Part shown: positions 1-8,554 of the stretch, piece after piece
How the letters are laid out: each line of letters begins with the position of its first letter
Numbering within the stretch: position 1 is the stretch's first letter
NCBI GenBank assembly: GCA_005503335.1
Contig: SCMQ01000002.1
Span: forward strand, 1-64,000
Direction: 5' to 3'
Origin: Comamonadaceae bacterium 2FH
GTDB lineage: Bacteria > Pseudomonadota > Gammaproteobacteria > Burkholderiales > Burkholderiaceae_C
Length of the DNA: 64,000 nucleotides
Made by a program: the position numbers and the translations under genes
The notes under the pieces: model-generated
Seen by the model: only the letters and a program-made list of their open reading frames with translations
Databases searched by the model: none
Told to the model about the DNA's origin: nothing

Positions 1-145
1 GACCGGGGGATACCGTTCAATCTCCGGCGCGTTTGCTCCGGGGTCATGGCGTGGACTCTCCGCATGGGATGGCGGGCGCACCGCCCGACGGTTGCGCGAC
101 AAACGATTATTATCCCGGGTCGCCAGCCGCCGCCAGCCCCCCGCC

Positions 146-784
146 ATGCTGAACTACCACACCGTCCCGGTCACGCCCTTCCAGCAGAACTGCTCCATCG
201 TCTGGTGCGACGAGACCCTGCAGGCCGCCGTCATCGACCCGGGCGGCGAGATCGAGCGCCTGCTGGCCGAAGTGGCGCGGCTGGGCCTCAAGCTGGAGCA
301 GATCTGGCTGACCCATGCCCATATCGACCATGCCGGCGGCACGGGCGAGCTCGCGGCGCGGCTGGGCCTGCCCATCGTCGGCCCGCATCCGGGCGACCAG
401 TTCTGGATAGACGGCCTGCCGCAGCAGAGCCAGATGTTCGGCTTCCCGCCGGCCCAGGCCTTCACGCCCACACGCTGGCTGAACGATGGCGACAGCGTGA
501 CGCTGGGCCGCTGCACGCTGGCCGTGCGGCACTGCCCAGGCCACACGCCGGGCCACGTGGTGTTCCACTCGCCCGAGATCCGGCGCGCCTTCGTCGGCGA
601 CGTGCTGTTCGCCGGCAGCATAGGCCGCACCGACTTTCCGCAGGGCAACCACGAGCAGTTGATCACCAGCATCACCGAGCGACTGTGGCCCATGGGCGAC
701 GACACGGTCTTCATCCCCGGCCATGGACCGGAGAGCAGCTTCGGCCGCGAGCGCCGCAGCAATCCCTACGTGAGAGGGACCTGA
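146..784 (+). CDS. MBL-fold metallohydrolase (YcbL/glyoxalase II-like)
   Basis: 212-aa single-domain metallo-beta-lactamase-fold hydrolase, probably a cytosolic thioesterase of the glyoxalase II/YcbL type. The metal motif THAHIDH lies at residues 56-62. A GHTPGH motif, a GD in FVGDVLF and a late PGHGP histidine supply the other ligands expected for a binuclear site. There is no signal peptide. I chose the ATG at 146 because family members begin with a short MLNYHTVPVTPF-like strand; an in-frame ATG at 92 would add 18 residues with no family match. It converges on the M48 peptidase gene with 28 bp between and no clear terminator hairpin. The true substrate cannot be read from sequence. Confidence 0.9.
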   Translation: MLNYHTVPVTPFQQNCSIVWCDETLQAAVIDPGGEIERLLAEVARLGLKLEQIWLTHAHIDHAGGTGELAARLGLPIVGPHPGDQFWIDGLPQQSQMFGFPPAQAFTPTRWLNDGDSVTLGRCTLAVRHCPGHTPGHVVFHSPEIRRAFVGDVLFAGSIGRTDFPQGNHEQLITSITERLWPMGDDTVFIPGHGPESSFGRERRSNPYVRGT

Positions 785-812
785 CTCGCCGGCATCGCGC
801 CGCGACGAAGCC

Positions 813-1673
813 TTACGATTTTTTCGACTGCTCGTAGAGGCTGCGCACCTTGGGCAGGTTGGCCTCCAGCGACTGGATGCGGTCCGGGCCGCTGGGGTGG
901 GTGGACAGGAAGCCCGGCCCGCCGCCACTGCCGTTGGCCGACAGCATCTTGCGCCACAGGCTCACGCTGGCCTCGGGCCGGAAGCCCCCGCGCGCCGCGA
1001 TCTCCAGACCGACCAGGTCGGCCTCGGATTCGTCGGAGCGGCTGAACTTGAGCGAGAGCAGCTGGGTGCCGATGTTCGCGGCCGCGTCGCCGAGCTGGCC
1101 CAGGCCGAACAGCTGGGCCGCGATCGACAGGCCCAGGCCCGTGGCCTGGGTCTTGGCCAGGCGCTCGCGCGCATGCTCGCGCAGTGCGTGGGCCATCTCG
1201 TGGCCCATCACCATCGCGACCTCGTCGTCGGTCAGCTGCAGCTTGTCCAGGATGCCGGTGTAGAAGGCGATCTTGCCGCCGGGCATGCACCAGGCGTTGA
1301 TCTGCTTGCTGCCGATCAGGTTGACCTCCCAGTGCCAGCTGCGCGCGCGCGGGTTCCACTGCGCGGTGTGCGGGACCAGGCGGCGCGCGATGGCGCGCAG
1401 GCGCTGCAGCTGCGGGTGGCCATCGGGCGCCAGCGCATCCTGGGCCCGCGCCTCGGCCAGCACCTCGGCGTACTGCTTGGTGGCGGAGCGCTCCAGCGTC
1501 TCGGCCGGCACCAGTTTGCGCAGGCCCGAGGACTCGCCCACGTCGACCTGGGCCAGCGCGGGCTGGGCCGCGGCCGCGCCCGCCGCGAGCAGGAAGGCAC
1601 GCCGCGGCGCCCACGGAGCGTTCGGCGAGAGGTGGGAGTGGAAAGAGGTCTTGGCGTCGCAGAAACGGCACAT
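813..1673 (-). CDS. M48-family zinc metalloprotease, exported
   Basis: 286-aa peptidase of the M48 (HtpX/Oma1/BepA-like) family. The zinc motif HEMAH is at about residues 158-162 and the third ligand is probably the glutamate in SDESEAD about 60 residues later. The N terminus has twin arginines followed by a hydrophobic stretch (PRRAFLLAAGAAAA) ending in AQ, so export by Sec or Tat to the periplasm is likely. Family members act in outer-membrane or periplasmic protein quality control. It is monocistronic as far as visible. Two early cysteines (MCRFC) precede the signal; a start further inside cannot be excluded. Confidence 0.88.
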   Translation of the reverse strand: MCRFCDAKTSFHSHLSPNAPWAPRRAFLLAAGAAAAQPALAQVDVGESSGLRKLVPAETLERSATKQYAEVLAEARAQDALAPDGHPQLQRLRAIARRLVPHTAQWNPRARSWHWEVNLIGSKQINAWCMPGGKIAFYTGILDKLQLTDDEVAMVMGHEMAHALREHARERLAKTQATGLGLSIAAQLFGLGQLGDAAANIGTQLLSLKFSRSDESEADLVGLEIAARGGFRPEASVSLWRKMLSANGSGGGPGFLSTHPSGPDRIQSLEANLPKVRSLYEQSKKS

Positions 1674-1776
1674 GATGGGTCAATAATAGTCAGAAGCGAT
1701 GTTGCGCGTGTTTCCCCGTAACGCGCCTGCGGCCTGTCGCGGCGACAGGTCCTGCCCTGCCTCCTCCCTGCTGTCC

Positions 1777-3135
1777 ATGCCCGAACCTGTTGCCGTCCCC
1801 GTCGAATCCCCCCAGCCGGCCCGGCCCTCGTGGCGCCAGGCGCTGCGGGTCTACCTGGAGCCCACCAGCCTGCGCATGCTGGCGCTGGGCTTCGCCGCCG
1901 GCCTGCCGCTGATGCTGGTGCTGGGCACGCTGAGCTTTCGCCTGCGCGAGGCCGGCATAGACCGCAGCACCATCGGCTACCTGAGCTGGGTCGGCCTGGC
2001 CTACGCCTTCAAATGGGTCTGGGCGCCGCTGGTCGACCGCCTGCCCATCCCCCTGCTGACCCGGGCCCTGGGCCGCCGGCGCAGCTGGCTGCTGCTGTCG
2101 CAGTTCGCCATCATGGCCGGCCTGGTCGGCATGGCCCTGGCCGACCCGCGCCTGGCGCTGCAACCCATCGTGGTCTGCGCGCTGGTGGTGGCCTTCGGCT
2201 CGGCGACGCAGGACATCGCGCTCGACGCCTTCCGCATCGAGTCGGCCAACATCGACCGCCAGGCCGCGCTGGCCGCGAGCTACCAGACCGGCTACCGGCT
2301 GGCCATGATCTGGGCCGGCGCCGGCGTGTTGTGGCTGGCCGCGCGGGCCGAGGTGGCGCCGCTGGTTGCCGGCGCGCCGGCCTACCAGAACGCCGCCTGG
2401 CAGGCCGCCTACCTGGTCATGGCCGCGTCCATGGCGGTGGGCGTGGCCACGGTGCTGCTGTCGCGCGAGCCGCTGCGTGTGCCGCTGCCGCCGGCGCGCG
2501 GCCTGGCCGATTGGTTGCAGGGCGCCCTGGTCGAGCCCTTCGCCGACTTCTTCCGCCGCTACCGCTGGCAGGCCGTGCTGATCCTGGCGCTGATCGCGGT
2601 GTACCGCATCAGCGACGTGGTGATGGGCATCATGGCCAACCCCTTCTACGTCGACATGGGCTACACCAAGGACGAGGTCGCGGCCGTGACCAAGGTCTAC
2701 GGGGTGGTCATGACCCTGGCCGGCGCCTTCATCGGCGGCGCGCTCTCGATGCGCCTGGGCGTGATGCGCATCCTGATGCTGGGCGCGGTGCTGAGCGCGG
2801 CGAGCAACCTGTTGTTCGCCTGGCTGGGCGCGCGCGGCCACGACGTCACGGCGCTGATCCTGGTGGTCTCGGCCGACAACCTGTCCAGCGGCATCGCCTC
2901 GGCCGCCTTCATCGCCTACCTGTCCAGCCTGACCAATGTCAGCTACTCGGCGACCCAGTACGCGCTGTTCAGCTCCATGATGCTGCTGCTGCCGAAGTTC
3001 GTCGCGGGCTTTTCCGGCGACTACGTGAATGCCTTCGGCTACGCGCAGTTCTTCACCAGCACGGCCCTGCTCGGCGTGCCGGTGCTGGGCCTGATCTGGC
3101 TCGCTTCCAGGGCCGGCGCGGCGGCCCGGTCTTGA
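1777..3135 (+). CDS. AmpG-like MFS permease
   Basis: 452-aa, about 12 membrane segments, major facilitator of the AmpG type, which in Gram-negatives imports anhydromuropeptides for cell-wall recycling. Supporting segments are FAAGLPLMLVLGTLSFRLRE near the N terminus and WVGLAYAFKWVWAPLVDR in the first half, both typical of AmpG. The ATG at 1777 (MPEPVAV) is preferred to the one at 1699, because the extra 26 residues are not membrane-like or conserved-looking. It is divergent from the M48 gene. The muropeptide substrate is inferred from family alone. Confidence 0.85.
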   Translation: MPEPVAVPVESPQPARPSWRQALRVYLEPTSLRMLALGFAAGLPLMLVLGTLSFRLREAGIDRSTIGYLSWVGLAYAFKWVWAPLVDRLPIPLLTRALGRRRSWLLLSQFAIMAGLVGMALADPRLALQPIVVCALVVAFGSATQDIALDAFRIESANIDRQAALAASYQTGYRLAMIWAGAGVLWLAARAEVAPLVAGAPAYQNAAWQAAYLVMAASMAVGVATVLLSREPLRVPLPPARGLADWLQGALVEPFADFFRRYRWQAVLILALIAVYRISDVVMGIMANPFYVDMGYTKDEVAAVTKVYGVVMTLAGAFIGGALSMRLGVMRILMLGAVLSAASNLLFAWLGARGHDVTALILVVSADNLSSGIASAAFIAYLSSLTNVSYSATQYALFSSMMLLLPKFVAGFSGDYVNAFGYAQFFTSTALLGVPVLGLIWLASRAGAAARS

Positions 3136-3230
3136 GCCCGCGCGGCTGCGTTTACTTAACTTTACCGACGGTTCAAGGCGCCGGCCGACTGGAAGGCGCA
3201 GCATGGCGCCATGCTGACTAAACTGCGCCC

Positions 3231-3935
3231 ATGAACCCACGCCTGCTGATGATCGAAGACGATGCCCGCCTGGCCCAGATGGTGGGCGAGTACCTGGGGC
3301 CGTCGGGTTTCGCGTTCGCCCACGCGGGCGATGGCCTGGGCGGCCTGGCGCGGCTGCAGGAGCAGCCGGTGGACCTGGTCATCCTGGACCTGATGCTGCC
3401 CGATGTCGACGGCCTCGAGGTCTGCCGCCGCATCCGCGCGCTGCCCGGCGAGCTGGCGCGTGTGCCGGTGCTGATGCTGACCGCCAAGGGCGACCCCATG
3501 GACCGCATCGTCGGGCTCGAGCTCGGCGCCGACGACTACCTGCCCAAGCCCTTCGAGCCGCGCGAGCTGCTGGCGCGCATCAGGGCCGTCCTGCGCCGGC
3601 GCGGCGAAGGCGGGCCGGCTGCGACGCCGCTGCTGCACTTCGGCTCGCTGGAGATCGACCGCGACGCGCGCAGCGTGACCGTGAGCGGCCAGGCCTGCGA
3701 GCTGACCTCCTACCAGTTCGACCTGCTGGTCGCGCTGGCCGAGCGTGCCGGCCGCGTGCTCACGCGCGACCAGATCATGGAGGCCGTGCGCGGGCGCGAG
3801 CTCGAGGCCTTCGACCGCTCGATCGACGTGCACATGGGCCGCATCCGCGCGGCGATCGAGGCCGACCCCAAGAACCCCAAGCGCATCCTCACGGTGCGCG
3901 GCGTCGGCTACGTGTTCGCGAAACAACAGGACTAG
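3231..3935 (+). CDS. OmpR-family response regulator
   Basis: 234-aa response regulator with an N-terminal receiver domain (residues about 4-118; acidic pair ED at 9-10, phospho-acceptor D53 in VILDLMLPD, conserved K in YLPKPFEP) and a C-terminal winged-helix DNA-binding domain (about 135-230; ends GVGYVFA). The histidine kinase starts 18 bp downstream in the same direction, so the two form a two-component operon. An RstA/CpxR-like role is possible, but the signal is unknown. Confidence 0.93.
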   Translation: MNPRLLMIEDDARLAQMVGEYLGPSGFAFAHAGDGLGGLARLQEQPVDLVILDLMLPDVDGLEVCRRIRALPGELARVPVLMLTAKGDPMDRIVGLELGADDYLPKPFEPRELLARIRAVLRRRGEGGPAATPLLHFGSLEIDRDARSVTVSGQACELTSYQFDLLVALAERAGRVLTRDQIMEAVRGRELEAFDRSIDVHMGRIRAAIEADPKNPKRILTVRGVGYVFAKQQD

Positions 3936-3953
3936 CGCCCGGGAAGTGTTGTC

Positions 3954-5210
3954 GTGGCTCTGTTCTCCGCCTTTTCCCGGCGCCTGTACCTGCGCATCTG
4001 GCTGGCCGTGGTGGGCGGCGTGGCGGCGCTGGCCCTGGTGGTCGGCTGGGCCTGGCGCGTCGCCGTCCAGTACAACGCGCCGGCGCCCGCGCCGCGCGAG
4101 GTCATGGTGCGCAACCTGGCCGGCGAGCTCATAGGCTCGGCCCAGGCCCAGCCCGGACGCCAGCCGGGCCAGCCGCTGGAATTCACCGTGAACCTCAACG
4201 ACGGCCAGACCCTGATCCTGCAGATGCCGCCGCGCAACCGTCGCATGGGCGGCGGCCCGCCCCCGCCGCCGGCCCCTTACTGGACGCGGCCGCCCTACGG
4301 TTTCTTCTGGATGCTGGGCGTGGTCGGCTTGGCGGTGGCGCTGGGCATCTATCCCATCGTGCGCCGGCTCACGCAGCGTCTGGAGGCGCTGCAGCGCGGC
4401 GTGCAGCGCTGGGGCGACGGCGACCTGTCGGTGCGCGTGCCGATCACCGGCCAGGACGAGGTGGCCGACCTGGCGCAGCGCTTCAACGCCGCGGCCGAGC
4501 GCATCCAGACCCTGATGGCCTCGCAGCAGGCCCTGCTGGCTTCGCAGAAGTCCTTGCTGGCGAACGCCTCGCACGAGCTGCGCTCGCCGCTCACGCGCAT
4601 CCGCATGGGCTTGGAGCTGCTGGGCGAGCAGGGTCCCGCGGGCGCGCTCTGGGCCGCGCGCAAGAAAGAGATCTCGCGCAACATTGGTGAACTCGACCAG
4701 CTGATCGACGAGATCCTGCTGGCCAGCCGGCTCGACGCGCGCGAGGCCGACATCGGCACTGTGGAGCCGGTGGACCTGCTGGGCCTGGCCGCCGAAGAGA
4801 GCGCACGCGCCGGGGCCGAGCTGCAGCTGCCGGACGGCGCCGAGGCCCTGGTCGTGCCCGGCGTGGCCAAGCTGCTGCGCCGCCTGGTGCGCAACCTGCT
4901 CGAGAACGCGCGCCGCCACGGCGGGCGGGGCGGGCAGGCCGAGGGCATTGCCGTGATCCTGCGCCGCGAGCCGGGCTGGGTGGTGCTGCAGGTCTGCGAC
5001 CGCGGCCCCGGCGTGCCGCCCGCGCAGCGCGAGCGCATCTTCGAGCCCTTTTACCGCCTGCCCGGCGCCAGCGAGCGCGAGGGCGGGGTCGGCCTGGGCC
5101 TGTCCCTGGTGCGGTCCATCGCCCAGCGCCACGGCGGCAGCGTGCACTGCGAGGACCGCGAAGGCGGCGGCGCCCGCTTCAGCGTGCGCCTTCCGCCAGC
5201 GAGGGTGTAG
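3954..5210 (+). CDS. HAMP-domain sensor histidine kinase
   Basis: 418-aa membrane sensor kinase paired with the regulator just upstream. Order: TM1 (about 12-35), a periplasmic loop of roughly 75 residues ending in a proline-rich stretch, TM2 (about 116-135), HAMP linker, HisKA with phospho-acceptor H207 in NASHELRSPLTRIR, and HATPase_c with an N box (NLLENARRHG), a DRGPGVP motif and GLGLSLV. The start is GTG at 3954. The periplasmic loop is rich in P, G and R with no recognised sensor fold, so the stimulus is unknown. Confidence 0.92.
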   Translation: MALFSAFSRRLYLRIWLAVVGGVAALALVVGWAWRVAVQYNAPAPAPREVMVRNLAGELIGSAQAQPGRQPGQPLEFTVNLNDGQTLILQMPPRNRRMGGGPPPPPAPYWTRPPYGFFWMLGVVGLAVALGIYPIVRRLTQRLEALQRGVQRWGDGDLSVRVPITGQDEVADLAQRFNAAAERIQTLMASQQALLASQKSLLANASHELRSPLTRIRMGLELLGEQGPAGALWAARKKEISRNIGELDQLIDEILLASRLDAREADIGTVEPVDLLGLAAEESARAGAELQLPDGAEALVVPGVAKLLRRLVRNLLENARRHGGRGGQAEGIAVILRREPGWVVLQVCDRGPGVPPAQRERIFEPFYRLPGASEREGGVGLGLSLVRSIAQRHGGSVHCEDREGGGARFSVRLPPARV

Positions 5211-5289
5211 CAATTCGTTTCAGCGCGCTCCCCGGTTTGGGCCGACAATGTGCGAATCCCTGTGGTAATTTGCGGTGAATCCGGCGCCG

Positions 5290-5461
5290 ATCACTGAAAC
5301 AGGGGATGCCAAAGTTGCTGATATTATGTAAAGTTGTGTTTCTTTGCTGTCACGTTCCACGTTTCGAAATACAAGCATCAAGCTTTCGACGAAGATTCAA
5401 ATTCCAACGACGTCCCTGCAGGGACTTTGACGAGGCCACCGCGAGGTGGCTTCTTTTTTGG
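5290..5461 (+). ncRNA. Candidate small RNA or long leader in AT-richer gap
   Basis: The 334 bp between the kinase and the next gene are clearly AT-richer than the surroundings and hold no convincing gene; an 80-codon frame at 5306 has cysteine-rich, low-complexity content. The segment contains a perfect 14-bp palindrome GTCCCTGCAGGGAC (5412-5425) and ends in a strong intrinsic terminator (5435-5459). A terminator 225 nt after the kinase stop and 85 nt before the next start suggests that an RNA unit ends here. The 5' end is not defined; no -35/-10 pair was convincing. It could instead be a long 3' UTR of the kinase operon. Confidence 0.3.
5435..5459 (+). terminator. Rho-independent terminator
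   Basis: Perfect 6-bp GC stem GCCACC / GGTGGC with a GCGA tetraloop (5435-5450), followed directly by TTCTTTTTT. It reads on the plus strand and ends whatever RNA covers 5290-5430, or the kinase operon. Confidence 0.85.
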
Positions 5462-5544
5462 CAAACCGCTCGCGGCGGCGGTGTCCTGTCCTCCGGCGGT
5501 GGCTGCAAGCACAGAGTCGATAATTGCCTGTGTCCAGACACGGC

Positions 5545-6477
5545 ATGATTGCCAGTCCTCTTCCCATGAGTTGCCGCCACATTCTTTACGTCGCCCATGG
5601 GGCCGAGTGCTTCATCCAGGAGGCCGCCTACTCGATACTTTCGCTTTGGCGGCAGCCGGATGGCCGGAGTTACGAGGTGACGGTCGTGACCGATTTGCCC
5701 GAGCGCCTCATCGCGCTCGTGGGCGCCGATCCCCGGCTGCACGTCTTGCCGCTAGAACAGGTGCGTCGAGACGCCTGGCGCGGTTCGCTGGGCTACATAC
5801 ATCGCATCAAGCCTTTGGCTATCCAATGGGCGGCGCGGGAATCGACCGTGAGCGCGGACGACCTGTTCCTGTACGTCGATTCGGACACGGTGTTCACGCG
5901 CAGTCCTGCCTGCCTGTTCGAGGCGGTCGCGCAGGGAAACATCGTGCTGAACGAGCGCGAAGGCGGCCTGGCTGACAGCCGCCATCAGACTCGTTCACAC
6001 GCCAAGCTGTATCGAACCGCTAGTCGCCATGAATTCAACGTCCGGGGAACACCTCGCCACCTCGGGGCCGACCTGGGGCTCTGGAATTCCGGCGTGATTG
6101 GTTTTCGGGCCGCGCAATTGGCCTTGTTTGACGAAACCGTCGACCTCATCGATCAAATCTTCGCCGTGCTCAAAATTCACACGGTGGAACAGGTTGCTCT
6201 GTCCGCCGTGCTGCAGGACCGCGGCCATCCTTTGCGTGACAGCGGCGACGTGATCTTCCACTACCATAACTTCAAGGAGTTCCGCCAGGATCTGGCGCTG
6301 TTCTTCGAGCGCTACGGCCACCAGCCCGTGCAGGCGCGGCTGGCACGTTGGGGCGAGGTGGATCCGGTACTCCGAAGCCGGCCCAAGCTGGCTTTCAATG
6401 CCCTGCCCAAGTGGCAGCGGAAGATTCGAAAGTGGGTCGGCCGCGGCTGGCAACCCCTGGCCTATCCCTGGGAGTGA
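5545..6477 (+). CDS. DxD-type glycosyltransferase-like protein
   Basis: 310-aa protein I cannot place in a named family. It has the look of a GT-A-fold sugar transferase: an N-terminal strand HILYVAHGAE, then VTVVTDLPERL, and a DxD-like motif in FLYVDSDTVFTRSP that would bind the nucleotide-sugar metal. LGLWNSGVIGF is typical of GT8-like enzymes. There is no signal peptide. The start is uncertain: ATG 5545, ATG 5566 (just before the first conserved strand) or TTG 5524, none with a good ribosome site. Base composition is lower in GC than its neighbours, as is common for surface-glycan genes. It overlaps the converging ligase gene by 16 bp. Confidence 0.65.
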   Translation: MIASPLPMSCRHILYVAHGAECFIQEAAYSILSLWRQPDGRSYEVTVVTDLPERLIALVGADPRLHVLPLEQVRRDAWRGSLGYIHRIKPLAIQWAARESTVSADDLFLYVDSDTVFTRSPACLFEAVAQGNIVLNEREGGLADSRHQTRSHAKLYRTASRHEFNVRGTPRHLGADLGLWNSGVIGFRAAQLALFDETVDLIDQIFAVLKIHTVEQVALSAVLQDRGHPLRDSGDVIFHYHNFKEFRQDLALFFERYGHQPVQARLARWGEVDPVLRSRPKLAFNALPKWQRKIRKWVGRGWQPLAYPWE

Positions 6478-7757
6478 TCGGACCGGGCATGCGCGGGCGG
6501 CGCGCTTTCCGCGTCGAGAAAAACCAGGGCGATGCAGAGGGACAGCATCACCGCGTAGTAGTTGTGCGCGAAGTTGACGTTGCTCAGCCCCGCGACTGCA
6601 TGCATGAGCAGCAGGCCGGCCATCTGCTGCCCGGCGACCGGGCTGAGGCGCCACAGGCGGCGGGCCGCCACGGCCATGCCGGCCAGCAGGGCCAGCAGGC
6701 CGGCCAGCCCGAGCAGGCCGCCGTCCAGGGCGTTGTGCAGGTACTGGTTGTGTGCATGGCCGAGCTGGCGCACGTGGGTCAGGCGCTCGCGCTGCTCGGG
6801 AGGCAGTTGTTCTCCCGCGTGCCGGATGCGCTGCAGGCGCTCGGTGGCGCCCAGGCCTATCCAGGGGGATTCGTGGATGCCGTTCCAGGCCATCTGGAAC
6901 AGGAACACGCGCGCGCCCAGCGAGCTGTTGTAGTCGGAGCTTGAAACGGCGAGGTCGACTTCCTGCCAGGCCCGGCGCACGCGCAGCGGGTCGCCGGGCA
7001 GGCTGATCGCCGCCGCCAGGGCAGAAGCGAGCAGCACGGCGGCGATGCCCATCGAGCGGGGCCGCAGCAGCCGATGGCGGCGGCGCAGCGCCAGGGCGGC
7101 CAGCAGCAGCACCCAGGGCAAGACGGCATAGGCGCCGCGCGACTGGCTGGCCAGCACGGCCGCGATGCCGCAACCCGCGCTGAACGCCCAGACCGCGCGG
7201 CCGCGTGGTGAGGCACGCCCGTCCAGTGCATGGGGCCAGAGCAGGCAGACCAGGAAGCTCACGGCCACGGCCCAGGGGATGGGGTGGGAGGGCAGCCGAT
7301 CGCGGTCCAGGCTCAAGGCCAGGACCAGGGCGAACACGCAGGCGGCCGCGGCGGCGCCCGGCAGCCAGCGGCCGGCGAACGCGGCGCGGTGGCGCGCCAC
7401 GACCCAGGTGGCGGTGGCGGCGAGCAGCAGGCGCAGGCCGCTGCCCAGGTCGGCCGTGAGCTTGCAGCAGGGCTCGTCCCAGACCCAGGACAGGCCGGTC
7501 CACAGCGCCATGGCGGCCAGGCAGGACAGCAGCCAGGCGGTGGCGGCGGCCTGCGCGCCCGCGAGGCGCGGGCGCGAGGGCCCCGCGCCCAGCCACAGGG
7601 CGAGCAGCAGCAGCAGCAGCCAGGCCGCGCCCGCGAGCTTGGTGTTCAGGGGGCTGAGCGCCGTGCCGGCCAGCAGCAGGCCGAGCAGGCCCCGCGTGAT
7701 GGCGGAAGGCGCAGGCGGTGGCGGCGGGGCCCCCAGCTGCCGGTCAGCGGCCGACAT
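6462..7757 (-). CDS. O-antigen ligase/polymerase family membrane protein (WaaL/Wzy-like)
   Basis: 431-aa polytopic membrane protein with about 10-12 hydrophobic segments and a large loop near residues 250-345 before the last helices. It carries the Wzy_C-type region RVFLFQMAWNGIHESPWIGLG and HAHNQYLHNALDGG, seen in O-antigen ligases and polymerases that handle undecaprenyl-linked glycans at the periplasmic face. It overlaps the upstream GT2 gene by 14 bp, so they are co-transcribed. A leucine run is encoded by CTG repeats at about 7604-7622. Whether it is a ligase or a polymerase cannot be decided from sequence. Confidence 0.82.
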   Translation of the reverse strand: MSAADRQLGAPPPPPAPSAITRGLLGLLLAGTALSPLNTKLAGAAWLLLLLLALWLGAGPSRPRLAGAQAAATAWLLSCLAAMALWTGLSWVWDEPCCKLTADLGSGLRLLLAATATWVVARHRAAFAGRWLPGAAAAACVFALVLALSLDRDRLPSHPIPWAVAVSFLVCLLWPHALDGRASPRGRAVWAFSAGCGIAAVLASQSRGAYAVLPWVLLLAALALRRRHRLLRPRSMGIAAVLLASALAAAISLPGDPLRVRRAWQEVDLAVSSSDYNSSLGARVFLFQMAWNGIHESPWIGLGATERLQRIRHAGEQLPPEQRERLTHVRQLGHAHNQYLHNALDGGLLGLAGLLALLAGMAVAARRLWRLSPVAGQQMAGLLLMHAVAGLSNVNFAHNYYAVMLSLCIALVFLDAESAPPAHARSDHSQG

Positions 7758-8541
7758 CGGCGGTCAGGTGGGCGCGGTCGTAGTGCAGCGCCGCGTAGCG
7801 GAAGAAGCACTCCAGGGCGATGAAGAAGCAGAACAGGAAGCCGGCGCCGCCACCCGTGAAGCCCAGACGAAACACATACAGGCGCAGGAAGATGGCGAGG
7901 CCCGAGGCCATGCCGCGCAGCACGCCGCCGCGCTTGCCTGCCTCGGCGCGCTTGGTCGCGCCCAGCATGGCGTACTGGGTCAGCTTCTGCAGGCTGCCGC
8001 GCACGGTCTGGCGCGAGAAATGGCGCAGCTTGGCCTTGAACACATGGCGCGGGGCCTGGGGCTCGGCCAGCACCGCATGCTCGTGCACCACGCCTTCGAA
8101 GCCGGTCAGCATGTCGCGCCTGAACAGCCGCTCCAGGCTGGACTGCGAGAGGAAATAGCGCAGCTCTTCGCCGTAGGCCACCACGCTCCACTCGACCTTC
8201 CAGACCGCGCGCTGGCCCGAGCGCACGGCGGCCTGGATCTCGGCCTGCAGGCGCGGCGTGATCTCCTCGTCCGCATCCAGGAACAGGATGTAGTCGCCCG
8301 TCGCATGCTGGAGCAGCCGGTTGCGCTGCACGGCGAAGCCCTGCCAGTCGGCGTAGACATGGGTCTTGGCGCCCAGGTTCTGGGCGATCGCCACGGTGGC
8401 GTCGCTGCTGCCGCTGTCGACGACGATGACTTCGTCGGCGAAGGCGGCGCTGCGCAGGCAGCGCTCGATCTGGTGCGCCTCGTTCTTGGCCAGCACGCCG
8501 ATGGTGAGCGTGGGCTGTCCGGTGTGCGGGGTGGGTGGCAT
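7744..8541 (-). CDS. GT2 glycosyltransferase, WaaE/KdtX-like
   Basis: 265-aa family-2 glycosyltransferase resembling lipopolysaccharide-core beta-1,4-glucosyltransferases (WaaE/KdtX). Motifs: TIGVLAKNEAHQIERCL, EVIVVDSGSSDATV, the ILFLDADEE metal site, and FEGVVHEHAV. C-terminal hydrophobic segments suggest membrane association. The ATG at 8541 fits the family start; a frame opening at 8637 only adds R/P-rich sequence. It lies 13 bp after the upstream GT2 gene and overlaps the ligase gene. Confidence 0.85.
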   Translation of the reverse strand: MPPTPHTGQPTLTIGVLAKNEAHQIERCLRSAAFADEVIVVDSGSSDATVAIAQNLGAKTHVYADWQGFAVQRNRLLQHATGDYILFLDADEEITPRLQAEIQAAVRSGQRAVWKVEWSVVAYGEELRYFLSQSSLERLFRRDMLTGFEGVVHEHAVLAEPQAPRHVFKAKLRHFSRQTVRGSLQKLTQYAMLGATKRAEAGKRGGVLRGMASGLAIFLRLYVFRLGFTGGGAGFLFCFFIALECFFRYAALHYDRAHLTADVGR

Positions 8542-8554
8542 GGGATGCGTCTTG

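Noticed and set aside
785-812. Terminator between the converging hydrolase and M48 genes
   Set aside because: A short T-run is present but no stable stem precedes it on either strand.
110-928. Long open frame antisense to the metallo-hydrolase and peptidase genes
   Set aside because: Typical GC-driven shadow frame: R/A/G-rich, no motif, and it overlaps two well-supported genes.
1690-3240. 516-codon frame antisense to the AmpG-like gene
   Set aside because: Composition dominated by H, Q, R and G; the sense strand encodes a clear 12-segment permease.
5306-5548. 80-codon frame in the AT-richer gap
   Set aside because: Crosses a strong terminator, no family features, cysteine-rich random-like sequence, no ribosome site.
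7601-7622. CAG/CTG trinucleotide run resembling a microsatellite
   Set aside because: Encodes a leucine stretch in a membrane helix of the O-antigen ligase; the CTG bias of the host explains it.
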